Counted from the stretch's first letter, positions 31,905 through 46,969 are shown. The stretch: 64,000 nt of DNA from Porodaedalea pini (GCA_002794775.1 NBAY01000001.1:2542001-2606000); one strand, 5' to 3'. Made by a program: numbers and translations. Notes: generated by a model not told the origin, from the letters alone.

Positions 31905-34853
31905 TCATGCTTGCCCGTACTCGTGTTGCTTGTCTCTTCTGACTTGCTCTTCTGGAGGAAGATTCGACGTTGGGCCCTTGTAGTGGCGATGCGCACTGTA
32001 CATCAGAATAAATATTGAGCACATTCTTATTGCGAAACAGGTCCACACGTACCCAAGTATATACCACAACCTACCCCAAAGAAAAGAGAAATCCATCAGT
32101 CAGAAATTCATTCGGAGAAGCCAAGGCACGACTGCATCTCAGGTTAACTCACCCAGAGAGAATGACGACACCGCCTGTGATGACCGACGCGTAGTTCATG
32201 TTGTCTTTCGTGACGGGCAGCAAGGTCGGGATTGAGAAGATGACGGAAACGAAGAGCGTCCAGGATATGCAGATGATGTTCGCCGTCCAGCCGAGCAGGC
32301 CCGGGCCCATGTAGAACGGGCCGGGCTTGAAGTCTACTTCAGGATGATTCCGGTAGAACCTCCGCCTGTACCGCACAAAATAATCGGATAACTCGATGGT
32401 CAGCACTCCATCGACATGCACACACTCGGTCCAGGAACACGGTACGCACAAAAAGATTGGAATAATATATGAGATATCCAGGGCCATCGCCGTGAGTGAG
32501 AAGATCGCGTTCGCCGCGACGGGACTCGCAAAATCGAGCAGGCCGGGCAGCACGCTGAACAGCGTCGTCGCCCAGATCGCGGGCAGCGGCGTCTGTGTGA
32601 TCGCGCTCACGCGGCCCAGCACGCCCCTGTCCGGTAGCCCGTGGTCACGGCTGAAGGCATACACCGTGCGTGAGCACGCTTGCAGAGCCGTTTGGCAGAC
32701 GAAAAAGGCGGTCAGGCATACGAATGCCTGAAATGATGAATATGAGTAATGAGTGAAGCCGATTAGAATTCACGGTGGAGGACTAACCCAGAGGAACAGG
32801 GCTCCTGGCGTTCCGATTCGGTTGACCATAATTTGCAAGACTGCAGATCCGGATGCTCCAGGTAAGTCCTCGCTATGGATAATAAAATATAAGAATCACA
32901 GGGTCGCAAGTGAATAAGAGAAATGAACAAGAGCTTACAGAGGCCCAGAGCACAGGATAAGCACGATGTTGAAAAGCCATCCAATCAATCCGGTGCCGAT
33001 GACTGGAACTTGCGTTCAGGCAATTATTTATTCAGCACAGAAAAAGCGGATACTTACCAGCAATGAAGATGGCACTCGGCGCTGAATGCATATAAGATCA
33101 TGCCATGATGTATCTTGAACGAAAATGAGCGGACATACCAGCGTAAGCGGCGCGCTTGACTTCCTCACTATCAGAACGGTCAATGAACGACGATTCACAA
33201 CAGTACAATTTAACAACGCACGAGATGTGTGCCGTAGCATCATAATCCTTTCACCGTTATCAGAATTCAGCTACTATTTGCAAATCCAAACCGAAACAAA
33301 GCAGGAGCGCTTACCGTCATCTAAGAATACAGAATAACCAATTTCATAAAAATCAGAATTCCTTCAAAGCAAGTTTCATAGTAGATATTCACCGTCCACT
33401 GCACGCTCAGCAGTCCAAAGAGGAACGCAAGTCCGGAGTTCCATCCTCCCGTCTGATTGTCGATCCCCTCCGACCCGAACACATAGCCCGCGGAGTGCAT
33501 CTCGGAGCGCGGCGTCATCGCGAGGAGCACGATGATGATCACTAAGTTGTGTGGGGTTATCAATTGGGAGTTAGATATAGGGATATGTGCATGGTAAGGG
33601 AGATGAAGCAGTAGACTGATTGTAAGAAACGCACGGAAAGTTGCCCCGAGGTTCACGAAGACGAAGCCTTTGGTGAACATGGCAAGATGGCGCGTCGCGA
33701 CGGAGTTCTGCAGGAGCCATTGTCATGAAAGATCCGACGTTATGAAAGCAGGGGACAAGTGCGTACCAAGATGCCATGCACGATGAGAAGGCCAGTGAAG
33801 AGGCCGACGGTCTTTCCCTATAAGAAAATTTAATGTCATGGCCATTAGCATGATTTTGCTGCATCCGTGACAAGGACCGGGGGAGCTTACCTGCGTGATG
33901 ACGAAGTTACCATTTTTGCCGATAACGACCGCCGCCCAGATCATGTTCGCCAAGCCAAATTCCGTAGACGCAAGGCCGGCTACTTGACCTATAATTGATT
34001 CCCATCAACACAAGCAATAATACGAGGGAATGAAGCACAAAGTGCTCACCAAGGATATTCAGCCATCCGACGACCCATCCCACCTATTCAAAAAACTTGC
34101 CTTCAGAGAAAGGAAGCGAAATAGATATATAGAGCCGGTACTGACAACTGCACGACGCTGCGGCGGGCAGAGCTGGGCAGACGCGGTATACCTAAATGAA
34201 GAGAAGAATCGATTGGAACGCACGCGCATATATGCGAAAATTTCGACTACTCACAGGCCTCCGCACGTCGGGAACGCACTAACAATCTCTGCGATGGATG
34301 CACCTGCATACGAGCGACACGAGTAAGAGACGGATGGATGCAGTTTGAAAGGGGAACTCACCGAGCGTGAAGCACATTGTCGCACCCAGAATCCAGCACC
34401 ATGTCACCTTCAACAAAATGCAACGTTAATACAATCTTCCTCCTAAAATAATACGAAACATGCGCACCGAAGCCGGACCACCAAGAGTGAGAGGCGTATT
34501 AAATGTCGTCGCGATACTCGAGCATAGGCCCTATCCAAATTCAAACGAACAAACAAAAAGTCAGCGCTCACTGCAGAAAGCACGACGCCGGTCCGATGGC
34601 CGTACCATAATGCTGAACGCGAAGCTGATCTGCAAAAAAGAAAAAAAAAATCATGAAAAGTTTCAAGACGCTTCAACAACGCTCATCATCAACACCACAT
34701 ACCGTCGCCAGATTAGAAAACTCGCGCTTGAAGGAAGGCACATAGCCCAGCGCCTCGAGCTCGCGGTCATCCTCGTCGATGGCGGACATGACCTCGCTGC
34801 CGACTGTGTTGTTGTGGTCCACATCCTTGATGTCCTTCGATTCGTCACTCATG
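31905..34853 (-). CDS. Amino acid/GABA-type permease (APC superfamily)
   Basis: Minus-strand gene of about 14 exons separated by 50-60-bp introns, ATG at 34851-34853. The N-terminus is MSDESKDIKDVDHNN and a polar cytoplasmic region. The transmembrane core includes ISFAFSIM, GLCSSIATTFNTPLTLGGPA, STEFGLANMIWAAVVIGKNG, MFTKGFVFVNLGATF, SGLAFLFGLLSVQWTM, DYDATAHISEEVKRAAYA (conserved in this family), ALFLWAFVCLTAFFVCQTAL and AFSRDHGLPDRGVLGRVS. The last exon, joined at GG|GLWYILGY, ends SAHRHYKGPTSNLPPEEQ and stops at 31905. The pattern matches fungal APC amino acid permeases of the GABA/choline (UGA4/HNM1-like) group with 12 membrane spans. It imports amino acids or related amines at the plasma or vacuolar membrane. 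The substrate cannot be told from sequence. The gene looks intact. Confidence 0.88.
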
Positions 34854-35556
34854 ATGGGCGGTGAGAGAAAGAGAGGAGGTGGTGGTGCGGCGGGCGCTGC
34901 AGGGTGGAGGCAGATAAGTAAATAACACTGGTACAATCTATAAATTTCACACACGGAACCGGCATTTGAGGCCAATAAACTTTTTAAGCTTTTCTCCTCC
35001 CCCTGTGAAAATCAAAGTTCAAGGGAAACTTCCATACACAGCCTTTTTTCTTTTATTCTCAAAGAGCTCGGAGTTGCAATGTCGGAAAGCATGCCAGCGG
35101 CCAGAAAGAGTACGAGTAACAGTGTTCGTGTAAGTGGGAGAAAGACAAAGAAGAGAAGATAATCTTCCAAAGCTCAAGAATCCAAAAGAAGGCATGACGA
35201 TCAAATCAACCTTCTCGTCTTATCTTCGCCAACAGCGCCCGCTCCAAGCGTTGATAACAATATTGTATATAATGCAAGGTCGTTCTGAAAATGCTACTTA
35301 TGACTGGACTATGGACGAGAGAAACAATAATAAAAATCAACAAATGCCCTTTCAATTTAATTCTAAGTCAACGCGAACCCAAATCGAGATTTCAGAAATT
35401 TGTATCAAATAATTTGTGCACAAACGGAGCGAGAGCGGTGGGGAGGGTGATGCCTACGTGCGTGCTGTCAAATTATAGAACGGGTCGTCACAGGGGTCGT
35501 CAAATGAGAGATAACTCAGATAGAAGCAGCACGCGGCATGCCCAGGCGAAACGGGC
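34854..35556. other. Intergenic region between permease and Ras-GEF genes
   Basis: It holds the permease promoter on the minus strand and the 3' flank of the Ras-GEF gene. No gene is seen. A polypyrimidine/A-rich stretch lies at about 35040-35110. Confidence 0.5.
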
Positions 35557-38500
35557 TCAATAGTCGGAATACACCCCGAATATCTTCTGCAACGCGTCAA
35601 AGTCCAGTGCACTCAGCTTCAGGCAGCGCGAGAGCAACCGCTTGTCTACGTCGACCTCGACCTTGTTCGCGAGGTGCTGCCCCGCGACGAGTGCCTTGAT
35701 CACACCTGCGATCTGTCGCTGCTTCTGCACGTTGATCAGAGGCTCAATCTGCATCGACGCCGGCAGAGGCCGCAGGTCTGCGAACACCTCCGGGTGCGCG
35801 GGTGCCTTGAAGTTCCCTGTCTCTGGATCCGTCTCGACGGTTTCTGTGGGTGCAGACGGGTCAATCAAGTCAGGCAAACGGCTGAACCGGTGTAGCTGTG
35901 ACAAATATACGCCTAGAAAAGAAAGAAAGAAATTGAATGTCAATGCCATTCAGAGATACATATCAGGATAACCAGAATATCTTATTTACCAATGAAAGGG
36001 ACACAGGAAGACGGAACGACCACCTTCCCATCTGCGACAGACCTGTTCTTGCTGCCCGACGGAACTCCGTCTGAAGGACCCGTGCTTGTCGTCGCCACAT
36101 CCTCTTGTCCAATGGCATTTAGAGGCTTCGCATTGACCAACGCCGCAATTGCTCGACGAATATATCGGAAATCGTCCTCGCCCGTGCAGAAAGCCTTCAA
36201 GTCCTCATAGACTCGTATCTCCCACCTGCCCACACGAGTCCACGACCGCTTCATCGCCTTACGTACCCACTCGCTACTAAGGCCCGAAATGATAGCAACC
36301 AGCGTCGCGAAGTTGTTCTGCGTATATGCCTTCTACTCACAAGACCAGACAGGATAAGATATTAGTACAGATAAAGGGGTAGAATAAGTGACGCGTGACG
36401 TACCCAAGCGATTCGAATGAACTTGCTGACGACGTAAACGCGGTCATGTGGATTGGTCAAGGCGATCTCGGATACGACAAAGTTCGCTACGAGATTGAAT
36501 CGCGCTCTTGCGGCAGAAAGGACGCTAATCTTCCCCTTCCCGCGTAGTTCCGCCTTCCTGCGTCGGTCTCGCAGGAACTGCATCCAGTCACGGACGTTGA
36601 AATCCTCAGTCGTCGACAGCCACTCATCAGACACCAGTTCCTCAAACTTGATTCCAAGGAAGATCTCCCTCTCAATTACGGCAAAGTGCTGCGCAAGCGT
36701 CTCCGAGCGGAAATGCAAAATGAAAGAGCGGTACGCGGGAAGCGTTGGGATCTTGGCGATAGAGAATGTAGCCTGACCTGTCCGCAACGGAGGGGACGAC
36801 TTCGGGTTTGATTCGTTGTTGGTAGATGAGCGCGACGGAAGGCGACTCAGGAGAATCTCTTCCGGCACTGCTTCATCGATCTTTGGCTTCGCTTCTGATG
36901 GGACATGTACACCGTGAGCACCAGGACTGGTAACTGGATGCGTTGTCTGCCGAGGAGTAGGCGTGAATGGCTCTCCTGATCCATGCTCATTGGTATCGAT
37001 TGCCAGATCAGCTGGTCGTTCAGACGACTCTGCTGACGACCGCGGAAGAGACACTGTTACGTCTTCCTCGGTGACAGATGAATTCTGTGTTCTGTTCTCC
37101 GAGCCATAGTCGTCCTCAGACCCGGACCCGTCATCCTCGTCGTCCGAGAGGTTTCGTGGCTGATCGTCGCCAAAGTCACCAGCGGCCATCCGCTCCTGAA
37201 TCGTGCGCACCCAGCCATCGACCTTCGCTGCTTTCTGCCGTTGCTTCTTCTGGCTGATCTGGCCTTCAAGGCGGCGCAGTGCCGCTTCCGCATCGCCCGG
37301 ATCCTGCTCGTCATCGCTCAGATCGTCGATCAGCGCATTGACCTGCCATTGCTGCACTGCGTTACCAAGTCCTCGTGGTGATGAAAATGATGAGCGTGCA
37401 GAGTCTGCCTGCTCGGACATCGCGACCGATGCACGGGATATAATGCCCATAGATGATACGCTATCGACCGAACGGTGCACGAACTCGAAGTCGCGACGAT
37501 TCGGCAAGCGCTTCGTAGGCCGCAGACCCGGTGGCATGACCGGTCCACTCCTTTCGGAAGAGTTATCAGATAAATAGTCCAGATCATCGATGGACACAAC
37601 GTCCGGGAAGGACTGCTGCTGCTTAGGGATGGGATTGCCCAAGAACGACGTCGTCTCAAACGAACGCATAGATCCCGACGAACCAGAGCGAACCGATTCG
37701 GCAGGCTCTGAGGAGCGCACGCGCGATAGAGTCTTGTGTAGCAGTCCGCCCACCGGACTCTGCGACCGCGAGATGTCCCCATTGGAAGCAAGGCTCTCAG
37801 GTCGGAGGTCTGCGCGTGACGCCAAAGGCGTCCTACTAGTAGGCTCAGTGTCCTGAGGCGACGGAGTCGGGGGAGGAGATGAAGACGACGGCACTTCCTG
37901 ACCTCCATCAGAAACTGACACAGTAACCTGAGGCAGCTCAGGCCCATTCGGCGCGTCTGGAGAGTTGGGTGCTGGGTCAATCATCTTCAGATACTGCTCA
38001 ACGCCACCTCGCACAGTAAAGAGGTCGCCAGCTGCATTCAGCTCAAGGTCAAACGCTGCGGACACGTCCCCAGCAGGGGTGAGAGGCGTTGTGGGTGCGC
38101 GGGAGCTCAGGACGCGCTTCCAGCGACCGAGGCGTCCAATAGTGTTCACGACGGCGCGCGAAAGCGAGCTGTGGTGCACGGGTAACGACGACGGCGCCCC
38201 TGCAAGTGGGAGATGTGTACCAGGTTGGACTGCACGTGCGTGTTGTAGGATCGTCAGATGAAGGGGTTGCTGCAGTAATATCCGAGACGTCGAATTCGTC
38301 GAGTACGTCGGGCGACTATGTGAAGTAGCTACAGTAGTGTCAGGCCCTGCCATGCTCGCGCGCGTAGACGAGGTGGCATCCCCAGGGCCGAGCTGGTTTG
38401 CAAAGGATGCGAAGCCCTGGATACCAGCAGCATCAGAGAACGGCGAGCTGTCGTCCGGGTTGAAGTCCAAGTCGACATCAGAGTCCTCTTCCTCATGCTG

Positions 38501-41083
38501 CGCAGCGCTAACTTTGCGGAGCGTCGCAGCGAAATTGACTCCATTCGAGAGGTCTCCCAGGATTTTGTCAATAGACTGCATGACCTTGCCCTTCTTCTCA
38601 GAGTCATTGCTTGACTTGCTCACGCGTGAATGCGCATCCTTGCAGTCCTTGGCAACCTTCTTCAACTTCTTCACAATATTCTAAATAAAAACTTCAATGT
38701 CAAGCAGCAGAGAAGAAAGAAAGAAGTGCACGTACTCTAGCGTCATTATACTTGTCGAGAATCGGATCCCGCCAAAGCGTATTCAACCAGTTCGCGAATA
38801 ATAAGCACAGCTCACGATTGGGCAGGAAGTCGATGCGGAAGAACGTGAGCAACCAGTATCTGATCGCGACGAACGTCCTCACGCGCACAATCTGCTTCAC
38901 CATCACCTCCTGAGGGTCGTTGGCTCCTCAAGCGCCCAGTGGAAGCGGCATATCAACAAATGGCACAAATCGAGCGCATCGATATAGGTGCGATATGTAA
39001 GGAAGAAGATCAACAGCTCATCGTAGTCGAACTGACTAGTGAGCTGCGCGATCCATCGCTCAATTGTCGCTGCCATGAGCACGCGCTGCGCGACATCCGC
39101 ATCATCAACACTTGAGCCACCGTCATCTGCGGATCTGCGCTCCGGCGATGGCTCATGTACTTCTGGCGTACCATGCGATTTGCCCTTCACACTTCGCTTT
39201 CGCGAGTGTACAGAAAATGTATGTGACTGAGGCCGCGAGCGCGCAGACGCACTTTCATGCAGCGAGGCCTTCTCTGCGGCACTCGCACTGTCGTTCACTG
39301 CACTGACGTCGCCCCAAATGACAAATCGCGGGTCGTCGCGGGGTACGGCGCCATCGAGTGTCGACAGACTCATTTTGATCGTCGGCTGGCGTGATGTCGC
39401 GGAAAGCGCGTCGAGCATTGGCAACCCGCGATAATTCTGAATGACATCGAACACCGAGGTGGGATAGCGCGTGTACATGCAGCTCGATTCCGATGGCACA
39501 GCGCGTAGTTCAGACTGATGCTCAGATACCGAATCCCCGTTCGTTGTTGCCGACTTCGACGAGACCAGCGAATCGAGCGAGTCAGGACGTTGTTGTGGTG
39601 TTTCCGGCTCCGTTTCTGCTTCCGGATTCCGCGACTGCGGATCTGCACGCGCGGTCTTCGCCGACTCGAAAGATTGCATCTCCCGAATAACCGACGGAAG
39701 ATAAATTGCCGAATTTCGAAATGGCGAGTCGAATGAGACGTTCTGCCCAAACGGGTGGTCTATGCATTCCACCTCAAGTGGGGATTGCGACGGCGTGTCG
39801 CTAGGCGTTAGCAGGCTGTGCGACGACGGTGTCATGCCACTCGATGTCATCGGCGACGCTGGCGCGCCTGCCCAACCCATCACATTGCTGAACACGTCAC
39901 CCGCAGGCCGTGCAGGCGGCTCCGCAACGCCGGTCGTCTGCACCATCGGCCGAGGCATGTCCGCACCCGTGACGCTGTGTGAGTGTGCGCGGCCCGTCGC
40001 CGGCGGCGGCTGTGGACTTACGGCATCGCCAAAGTAACTTCCCGTAGCGGAAGTGAGGTCTGGGATGGAGCGAGGTTTCCGCAGTTTCCGCGGCTGGCCG
40101 GAGGACCCAGGAGATGCAGGGGACACTTTCACCTCCTCAGGCACACGCTGCGGCTGTGTGGACTTGAACACGGAAGTAATGCTCATCCGAGAAACTCGCT
40201 TCCGTTGTGCCTGAGATGCAGAAGGTGACGTGGTGGGCATAGGCAGCTCCAGCTCAGGTGTGGGAGATAGTTCTGGAGCTTGAGCTTGCGCTCGCATCCT
40301 TTACGAATGATTAATTAACTGATCTCACATGAAGAAACGCTTTACTCACCCAACACGGTAGACCTTTGACCCATCAACAGTTGAGCCAGTGAGAAACGAT
40401 ACCTCCAATGTGTAGCATAGCAGCGGACTTACCTGTCTGCCGTGTTGGTTGATGATAGCAGTTATGGCATATGGCGAGCGCACATCCTTATTAACGCCCA
40501 AATGCTGGTCATACCTGCGCTTGAGCTCACGCGCCGCCGGTCCGGACGTCGTCTCGACGAAGCTTCCGTCCGCTACATCCCGAAAGTCCGAACCCAATCA
40601 ATTAGACGCCGCGACATGCCCAAGTCACAAAGACGCCGTACGGAGGCATGTGGGGAGATGTAAGCAAAGGACGATCAGAAAACCGGGAACGGAGAAAGGA
40701 GAAAGCGACGCACCTGAGATGGAGATGTCTGCAGACGCAATCTCGGGCGACAGCCCATCCATAAGACCATCCTCGCCGCTCACGCTAACTTCTGAGAGCG
40801 CAAAACTCGACTGGCTCATGTTTGACGCCGGCGTGGGCAGGGGAAGCAGAAACCTGCTCCCGGAGACGTTCGCAGACGCGCTGGCGAAGCTCGACGCGCC
40901 AGGCGACGTGATGGAGGACCGCTCCGAGATGGACTGAACCTCGCTGGACGAGTCTGGCGAGAGCGTCGGACTGTTCGCGGGGAACAAGTTTGGATCTGAG
41001 AAGTCAGGAAACGCATCCTCCGATACACTGCTTGTCGCGACCGACAGACGCGCGGGTTCGTGCTGAGACTCGGGATTCGACAT
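35557..41083 (-). CDS. Ras guanine nucleotide exchange factor (RasGEF_N + RasGEF)
   Basis: Large minus-strand gene from ATG 41081-41083 (MSNPESQHEP) to TAG 35557-35559. Introns are near 40580-40713, 40300-40440, 38690-38920, 38680, 36250-36400 and 35910-35990. A Ser/Pro-rich N-terminus is followed by a small folded exon (ADGSFVETTSGPAARELKRR) and a long disordered stretch. RasGEF_N lies at about 39150-38700 (MAATIERWIAQLTSQFDYDE, FLTYRTYIDALDL, FLPNRELCLLFANWL). After about 500 more disordered residues comes the catalytic CDC25-type domain (EIFLGIKFEELVSDEW, RARFNLVANFVVSEIAL, then SFVPFIGVYLSQLHRF). It activates Ras-like GTPases by releasing GDP, as do CDC25, BUD5 and LTE1. The very long linker between RasGEF_N and RasGEF is unlike CDC25, and LTE1 is a reasonable analogue (inference). 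No SH3 domain is visible. It appears intact. Confidence 0.85.
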
Positions 41084-41426
41084 GATTTGAAGAAAAGCAA
41101 AGATTATAGAAACATGAAATGATAGAGTACAGATGCAGATGCGAGGAAATCAGTAAGAGGTCGTCAGGTCGTTGGTGGTGGTAGAGTCAAGCCTTTCAAG
41201 TAATTGCTGATTACGAAGTTTGTGGTGATGCTGTTATTATGGCAGTTTGCTCACACGCGGTGCACGTTCTCACGAATACAAACTTGTTTACTTTCGCGAA
41301 GATGAGCAAACACGACACTAGTTTTGATTTCACACTAAGTAGACAAATAAAACGGTTATAGTTCCTACACAGCGCTTTGTTTCTTCGTCGCTTCGGTCGT
41401 TGTTGCGATCTCTAAGTATGAGTAGA
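41084..41426. other. Ras-GEF promoter and GAPDH 3' flank
   Basis: No gene seen; both neighbours lie on the minus strand. Confidence 0.5.
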
Positions 41427-42906
<1,480 letters not shown>

Positions 42907-42982
42907 GTTGTCTTTGAGGTAAGTAGGTAAGTGGAAAGTGTATGTGATGGAGGATGGGAGAAAGAGGGCTGAGGGTGCAGGG

Positions 42983-42991
42983 TTATATATC
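42983..42991 (-). promoter_or_regulatory. GAPDH TATA box
   Basis: Minus-strand atatataacc about 80 bp upstream of the ATG, followed by a CT-rich stretch up to the start codon. This is a typical strong fungal core promoter. Confidence 0.7.
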
Positions 42992-44036
42992 GGTCTGAGG
43001 TCATTGTATGCGTTGGGGTTAGGTTACGGCTGACACCGCGCCGCCGCATCGCGTAAAACCGGATTCATGTCATCAATACTGTACTAATCCGATCCTCAAA
43101 GGTTAGAGGCTCTTATAGGTTCTCGTGAATATAAATCCCTCATAAGGGTCTTTAGATGAGGACATGTAAGTCTCAAGAATCCTGGATTTTAGAAGATGTT
43201 TACTTGTCCAGCGTCGCTCTCGGCCGATTTGCGACCCGACCTTCCGTATCTATCTTTACCACACTCTTGTCCTCGGCACGTCGTCCAGATGGACCGAGGA
43301 CTGCGTCGGTGGCGTGCGGCCGTCTGCTAAGTAAGCTTCGTGCTGCGCTGACTCGACTGCTCAGAAATCTCAATACATTGAATAAGCACTTTTGTCATCT
43401 CCTTTCGGTCGGCCGCATGAATATCTTCATATTTCTTTGTCCTCCAAAGGGCGACGAACGTGCATCTGCACTGAGTATAAAGTTCGTAATCTCCGAATCT
43501 GCACGAGTTGGTCCCAAAAAAGCACGATGATGCCCAAGTATCATAACTACCGTCAACAAGAGATGAATCATATGCTACGTATTCACACGCTCCCCCGTCG
43601 GCTTCCGACAGGCTTCGTAGGTACTAGAACACTAATTCAGTCTGGCTACCACAATATTCGCTTCCTGGAGGAAAATAAAAACTACCTACAACTCATGATC
43701 AGGGAGTATTTCATTTTACTATTTGAGTGCCAATGATTTGATTAGCTAATCATTCTGGAGTAATGTTTGTCTCTATTTGCGCAAGCTACGCACGTGACTG
43801 TGCAGAAAGATAGGCTCTTGTCAAAATTGTGCACGTGGAACATGAGCAAATTAATGGACCTCTCGCTCCTCGAGCCTATTCTTTCCTGCATCGATGAGGC
43901 CGGTGGTCAGGTTGGGCTAGATGACCTCTTGGGTGTGAATGGGTGATTACCTTTCCGATGACTACTGGAAACGATTTAGCGTCGGATTACTTATAGCTTC
44001 ACTCTCGTAGCCCTCTGCTTTCGTCCCTCATACCAG
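42992..44036. other. Intergenic region, no gene supported
   Basis: Upstream region of GAPDH and 5' flank of an F-box pseudogene. ORFs at 43156-43740 lack recognisable domains. Confidence 0.4.
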
Positions 44037-45355
44037 ATCTTGATGATACAGTTTGCATCGTATCCATTCTACGCAGATTCCGCGCTTTCGAGAGATCCTT
44101 CAGTACTCTATCAACCGTCGTGTCCAAGAGCGTCCCGCGACTACACAAAAAGCTCCTATCCTTCATCCACAATCGTGGACTTCTCAGCCTGCCTGTTGAA
44201 GTCATCGCGCAGATATTCGAGATGGCATTTATTACCGACGATAGATTCGGCGAGCGTGCCTCACTCGTCTGCAAATACTTTCGAGAAATCGCACTCAAAG
44301 TTCCGAAGCTGTGGACAAATGTATCGTTCTATAGAAACCTACAGCACTACATCGAGCAGAGTAAATCCCTTGATATCGACATTGAAGTACAACTCCGGAA
44401 GGGCGACGAAAAAGCCGAGAGGTATCTGCAAGTGACTGGGCCACACGTATCTCGATAGACTTCGATGTCGATGCGGACATAGACAATCAAGACAAAGACA
44501 GGCAGACTTTACGGAGATTGCGCGATACTAATGCTGGTGCGACCTTTCTACGCTCCAACGGACGAGAATAATTTCCACGTGTTGGAGGGCGCGCAAGATG
44601 TACACAGGGACATCCGCAGTTTCTTCAGCAAATGGGACATACCAGCACTCCACACCCTAGAAGTCTCAGACTTTCTTCCCTCGTTGCGCACTCCGGTACA
44701 GCTGAAGTCTCTGACGTTGAAGTTGCATTGTTTCTCATTTCTCGACGAGGGTCCCGGCTATATTTGGAATCTGCAGTCTATCACGACATCCTTGCAATCA
44801 TTCACTGCTTTGTCCGAGCTATCGCTTGAACTGTCCAACGTCAGGGATTTTTTCAATAAGCTCGGTTCACATGCGGAACAACCAAACTTGAACAGGCTCT
44901 GCTTTGTTGTGGATAGCTGCAATGAGGAAGCAATCGGCGCTCTGCTCTCAAAGCTCTCCACACCGAACTTGAGAGCCATGGTCCCCTCGATAAACACCAG
45001 CCGCACTGTATACTTGCTAGAGACTTTCTTCCCGTCTGACTTCAATCGCTGGCCACTCCTTGAATCACTCGAGCTTACGGCTGAGAGCGAGTGCCACGAA
45101 GCTACTACCGATCGTTCTCTTGACATAGTCCTCACGAGACTCACCACCATCCGTCATCTTTCTGCCAAGATGGAGGATGTCGATGAACCGTTTCAAGTCT
45201 ACGCGCCCTTTTCTGCTCTCCGGACCCTCCGCATTGACAGCTGGGACAGATTCTCAATGCGACTCATTCTCGATCTGACCGACGTCATCAACGCACCCGA
45301 GTTTGAGACACCAGAGATTTTTCAATTGCAAGATAATCGACATGGGGCTCGTTAG
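44037..45355 (+). pseudogene. F-box/LRR-like protein gene, frameshifted
   Basis: Reading from about 44037 gives LDDTVCIVSILRRFRAFERS and KLLSFIHNRGLLSLPVEVIA, which is the F-box-like helix pattern (LPxEVxxxIFE). ASLVCKYFREIALKVPKLWT follows. The frame breaks at a TAG (44456-44458). The expected next motif (RQTLRRLRDTNAGATF) is found in another frame at about 44500. The first frame returns from about 44560 and reads RSFFSKWDIPALHTLEVSDF, LTTIRHLSAKME and a C-terminal leucine-rich part to TAG 45353-45355. No in-frame ATG exists before the F-box. It is a relative of the genes at 50260, 60244 and 61663. Functional proteins of this type recruit substrates to SCF ubiquitin ligases; this copy is broken. 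Confidence 0.7.
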
Positions 45356-46104
45356 GAGGTTCATGCCGAGCGGTACAACCTTCCAGTGCAGACAATATTA
45401 ATATGCTTTAAGTGAGTCTCTTCGTATTTGCTTCCCCCACCATCGAAAGAGGACCTGCTTGACGATTTTTCGCGCATAGGTGGAACGAAGCATATAACAA
45501 GCCTAGCTCCCATATATAGACCTCATCTATGTTTTTTTTTGTGAATAATTGAGTGTAGAGCCTGACATTTCGCATTGATCAAATAGCAATAATTATTCTG
45601 CTTTTGAGCTCTGCTTTTGCTACTTTCCAGTTGCGCAAGAAATATGATTGACACTCAACTCTGATACTCTGACTCTGTTCGTGGTCGGCGAATATTGTTT
45701 CTGATTAAGGTTGCTGGTCTTGCTTGTGTCGTACTGTATGTCTTGAATCGCCCCTTCAAAGCACCAGAAAAATATTGACTCGTGACGCATTCGTTCATGT
45801 CTACGGCGTGTGCTCATCGCATTTACCGGTCAGTCCATCCATCCTCGTGGTTGCAAAAAAGATACATTGCTTGTTTTGAGGCGAGAAAAAATTCACAAAG
45901 TAGCTTTTCCACAAAGAACATACAGAAAGCGATCACCATCATCCTCTAGCGTAACAGGTGCGTATACATAGCATAAATTCGCAAAGCCTGGACAGAGGGC
46001 CAGTTCGTGTTTGAGCTGGATAGTTGAACAGTGGCAATCGCGTACCAAACATGAAACCCATGGAGCAGATGAGCAGGAGGGTTGAAGAGATGGATGAAGA
46101 GACA
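45356..46104. other. 3' intergenic region between F-box pseudogene and ASF1
   Basis: Convergent gene ends. AT-rich, with a T-run at about 45533-45540. No gene is seen. Confidence 0.5.
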
Positions 46105-46796
46105 TCATGAGACCGCTACACCCGTCGGTTGGATGTCCATCGGCTCATCACCGGCAAGGTCGTTTGCAGATGGTACAGCCGCAGATTGAGCCGCACCTAC
46201 TGCAACCTGCGTCGACTGTATCGTCGACACGTCCCTAGACGTCACAGCAATGAGCGCTTGAAATGTCACTCAAATATGCCTGCACTCACCATTTTATCTG
46301 GAAACGCGTGACCCGTGGCTTCGCATTCACGTCGCGCGTGAGGCGATCAACCGCTACCTGTGCAGGAGGGTGCTCACGCAGCTCCTCGTCGTCATACTCC
46401 GTGTTCTGGTAGTATCCTACGCGTACGAATTCCTGGTCATTGTAGCTTCCCGTGAGAATGAGTGCGGCAACACCGAGTAGGTCTTCGGGGGGTATGCGAC
46501 GCGGATCTGGTGCAGGACTTTCAAAGTCAAAAGAGTTGGTACCGACGGGAACAGGGCCAACTAGACAAGAGTCGAGCTCCTGATCTAACTCCTCGTTCCC
46601 CGGTGAAGATACATAGATGAGTCTCCATTCTAGGTCGTCGGGAAGCGGAGCAATGCATTCGAACAACACGCGAAAGCGGTAGGCATCGGTGAATCGTGCA
46701 GGATTGTTCAAAAACTCGACGTTCTGCAAGAGTTGTAAGAACCCAGTCTATCGAATGCAAAAGTTAACCACTTGCCTTAATTGTAACGATGGACAT
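46105..46796 (-). CDS. asf1: Histone chaperone ASF1
   Basis: Minus-strand gene from ATG 46794-46796 to TGA 46105-46107. Exon 1 codes MSIVTIK. The intron that follows has a GC donor (AAG|gcaagt) and a normal ttgcag acceptor. Exon 2 has NVEFLNNPARFTDAYRFRVL, ECIAPLPDDLEWRLIYV, VGPVPVGTNSFDF, EDLLGVAALILTGSY, EFVRVGYYQNTEYDD and PRVTRFQIKW, following the ASF1 beta-sandwich core closely. A second intron (about 46230-46285) leads to a last exon DVSTIQSTQVAVGAAQ...DEPMDIQPTGVAVS. The fungal core is about 155 residues and the tail here is short and not strongly acidic. ASF1 binds the H3-H4 dimer and hands it to CAF-1 or HIRA in chromatin assembly in the nucleus. It is intact and divergent from the BAG gene. 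Confidence 0.95.
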
Positions 46797-46969
46797 GGTA
46801 GAAAGAGCAGAAGAGGAGAAGGAGGTGGCTGCTTGTAAGTTGTAATGCAACTTGCAGCTGCCAAACGCGCTCAGACGCGACGCGTGATTTGTGACAGTGT
46901 GTGACAGTTAACACGTGCCAACCACCAATTTCCTAAAAAGGCCGTGAGAATCATAGATAAGGCGCTCTG

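Noticed and set aside
37330..37980. 216-residue ORF on the minus strand in the Ras-GEF region
   Set aside because: It is a shifted-frame shadow of the Ser/Pro-rich linker; the real frame is longer and joins the domains.
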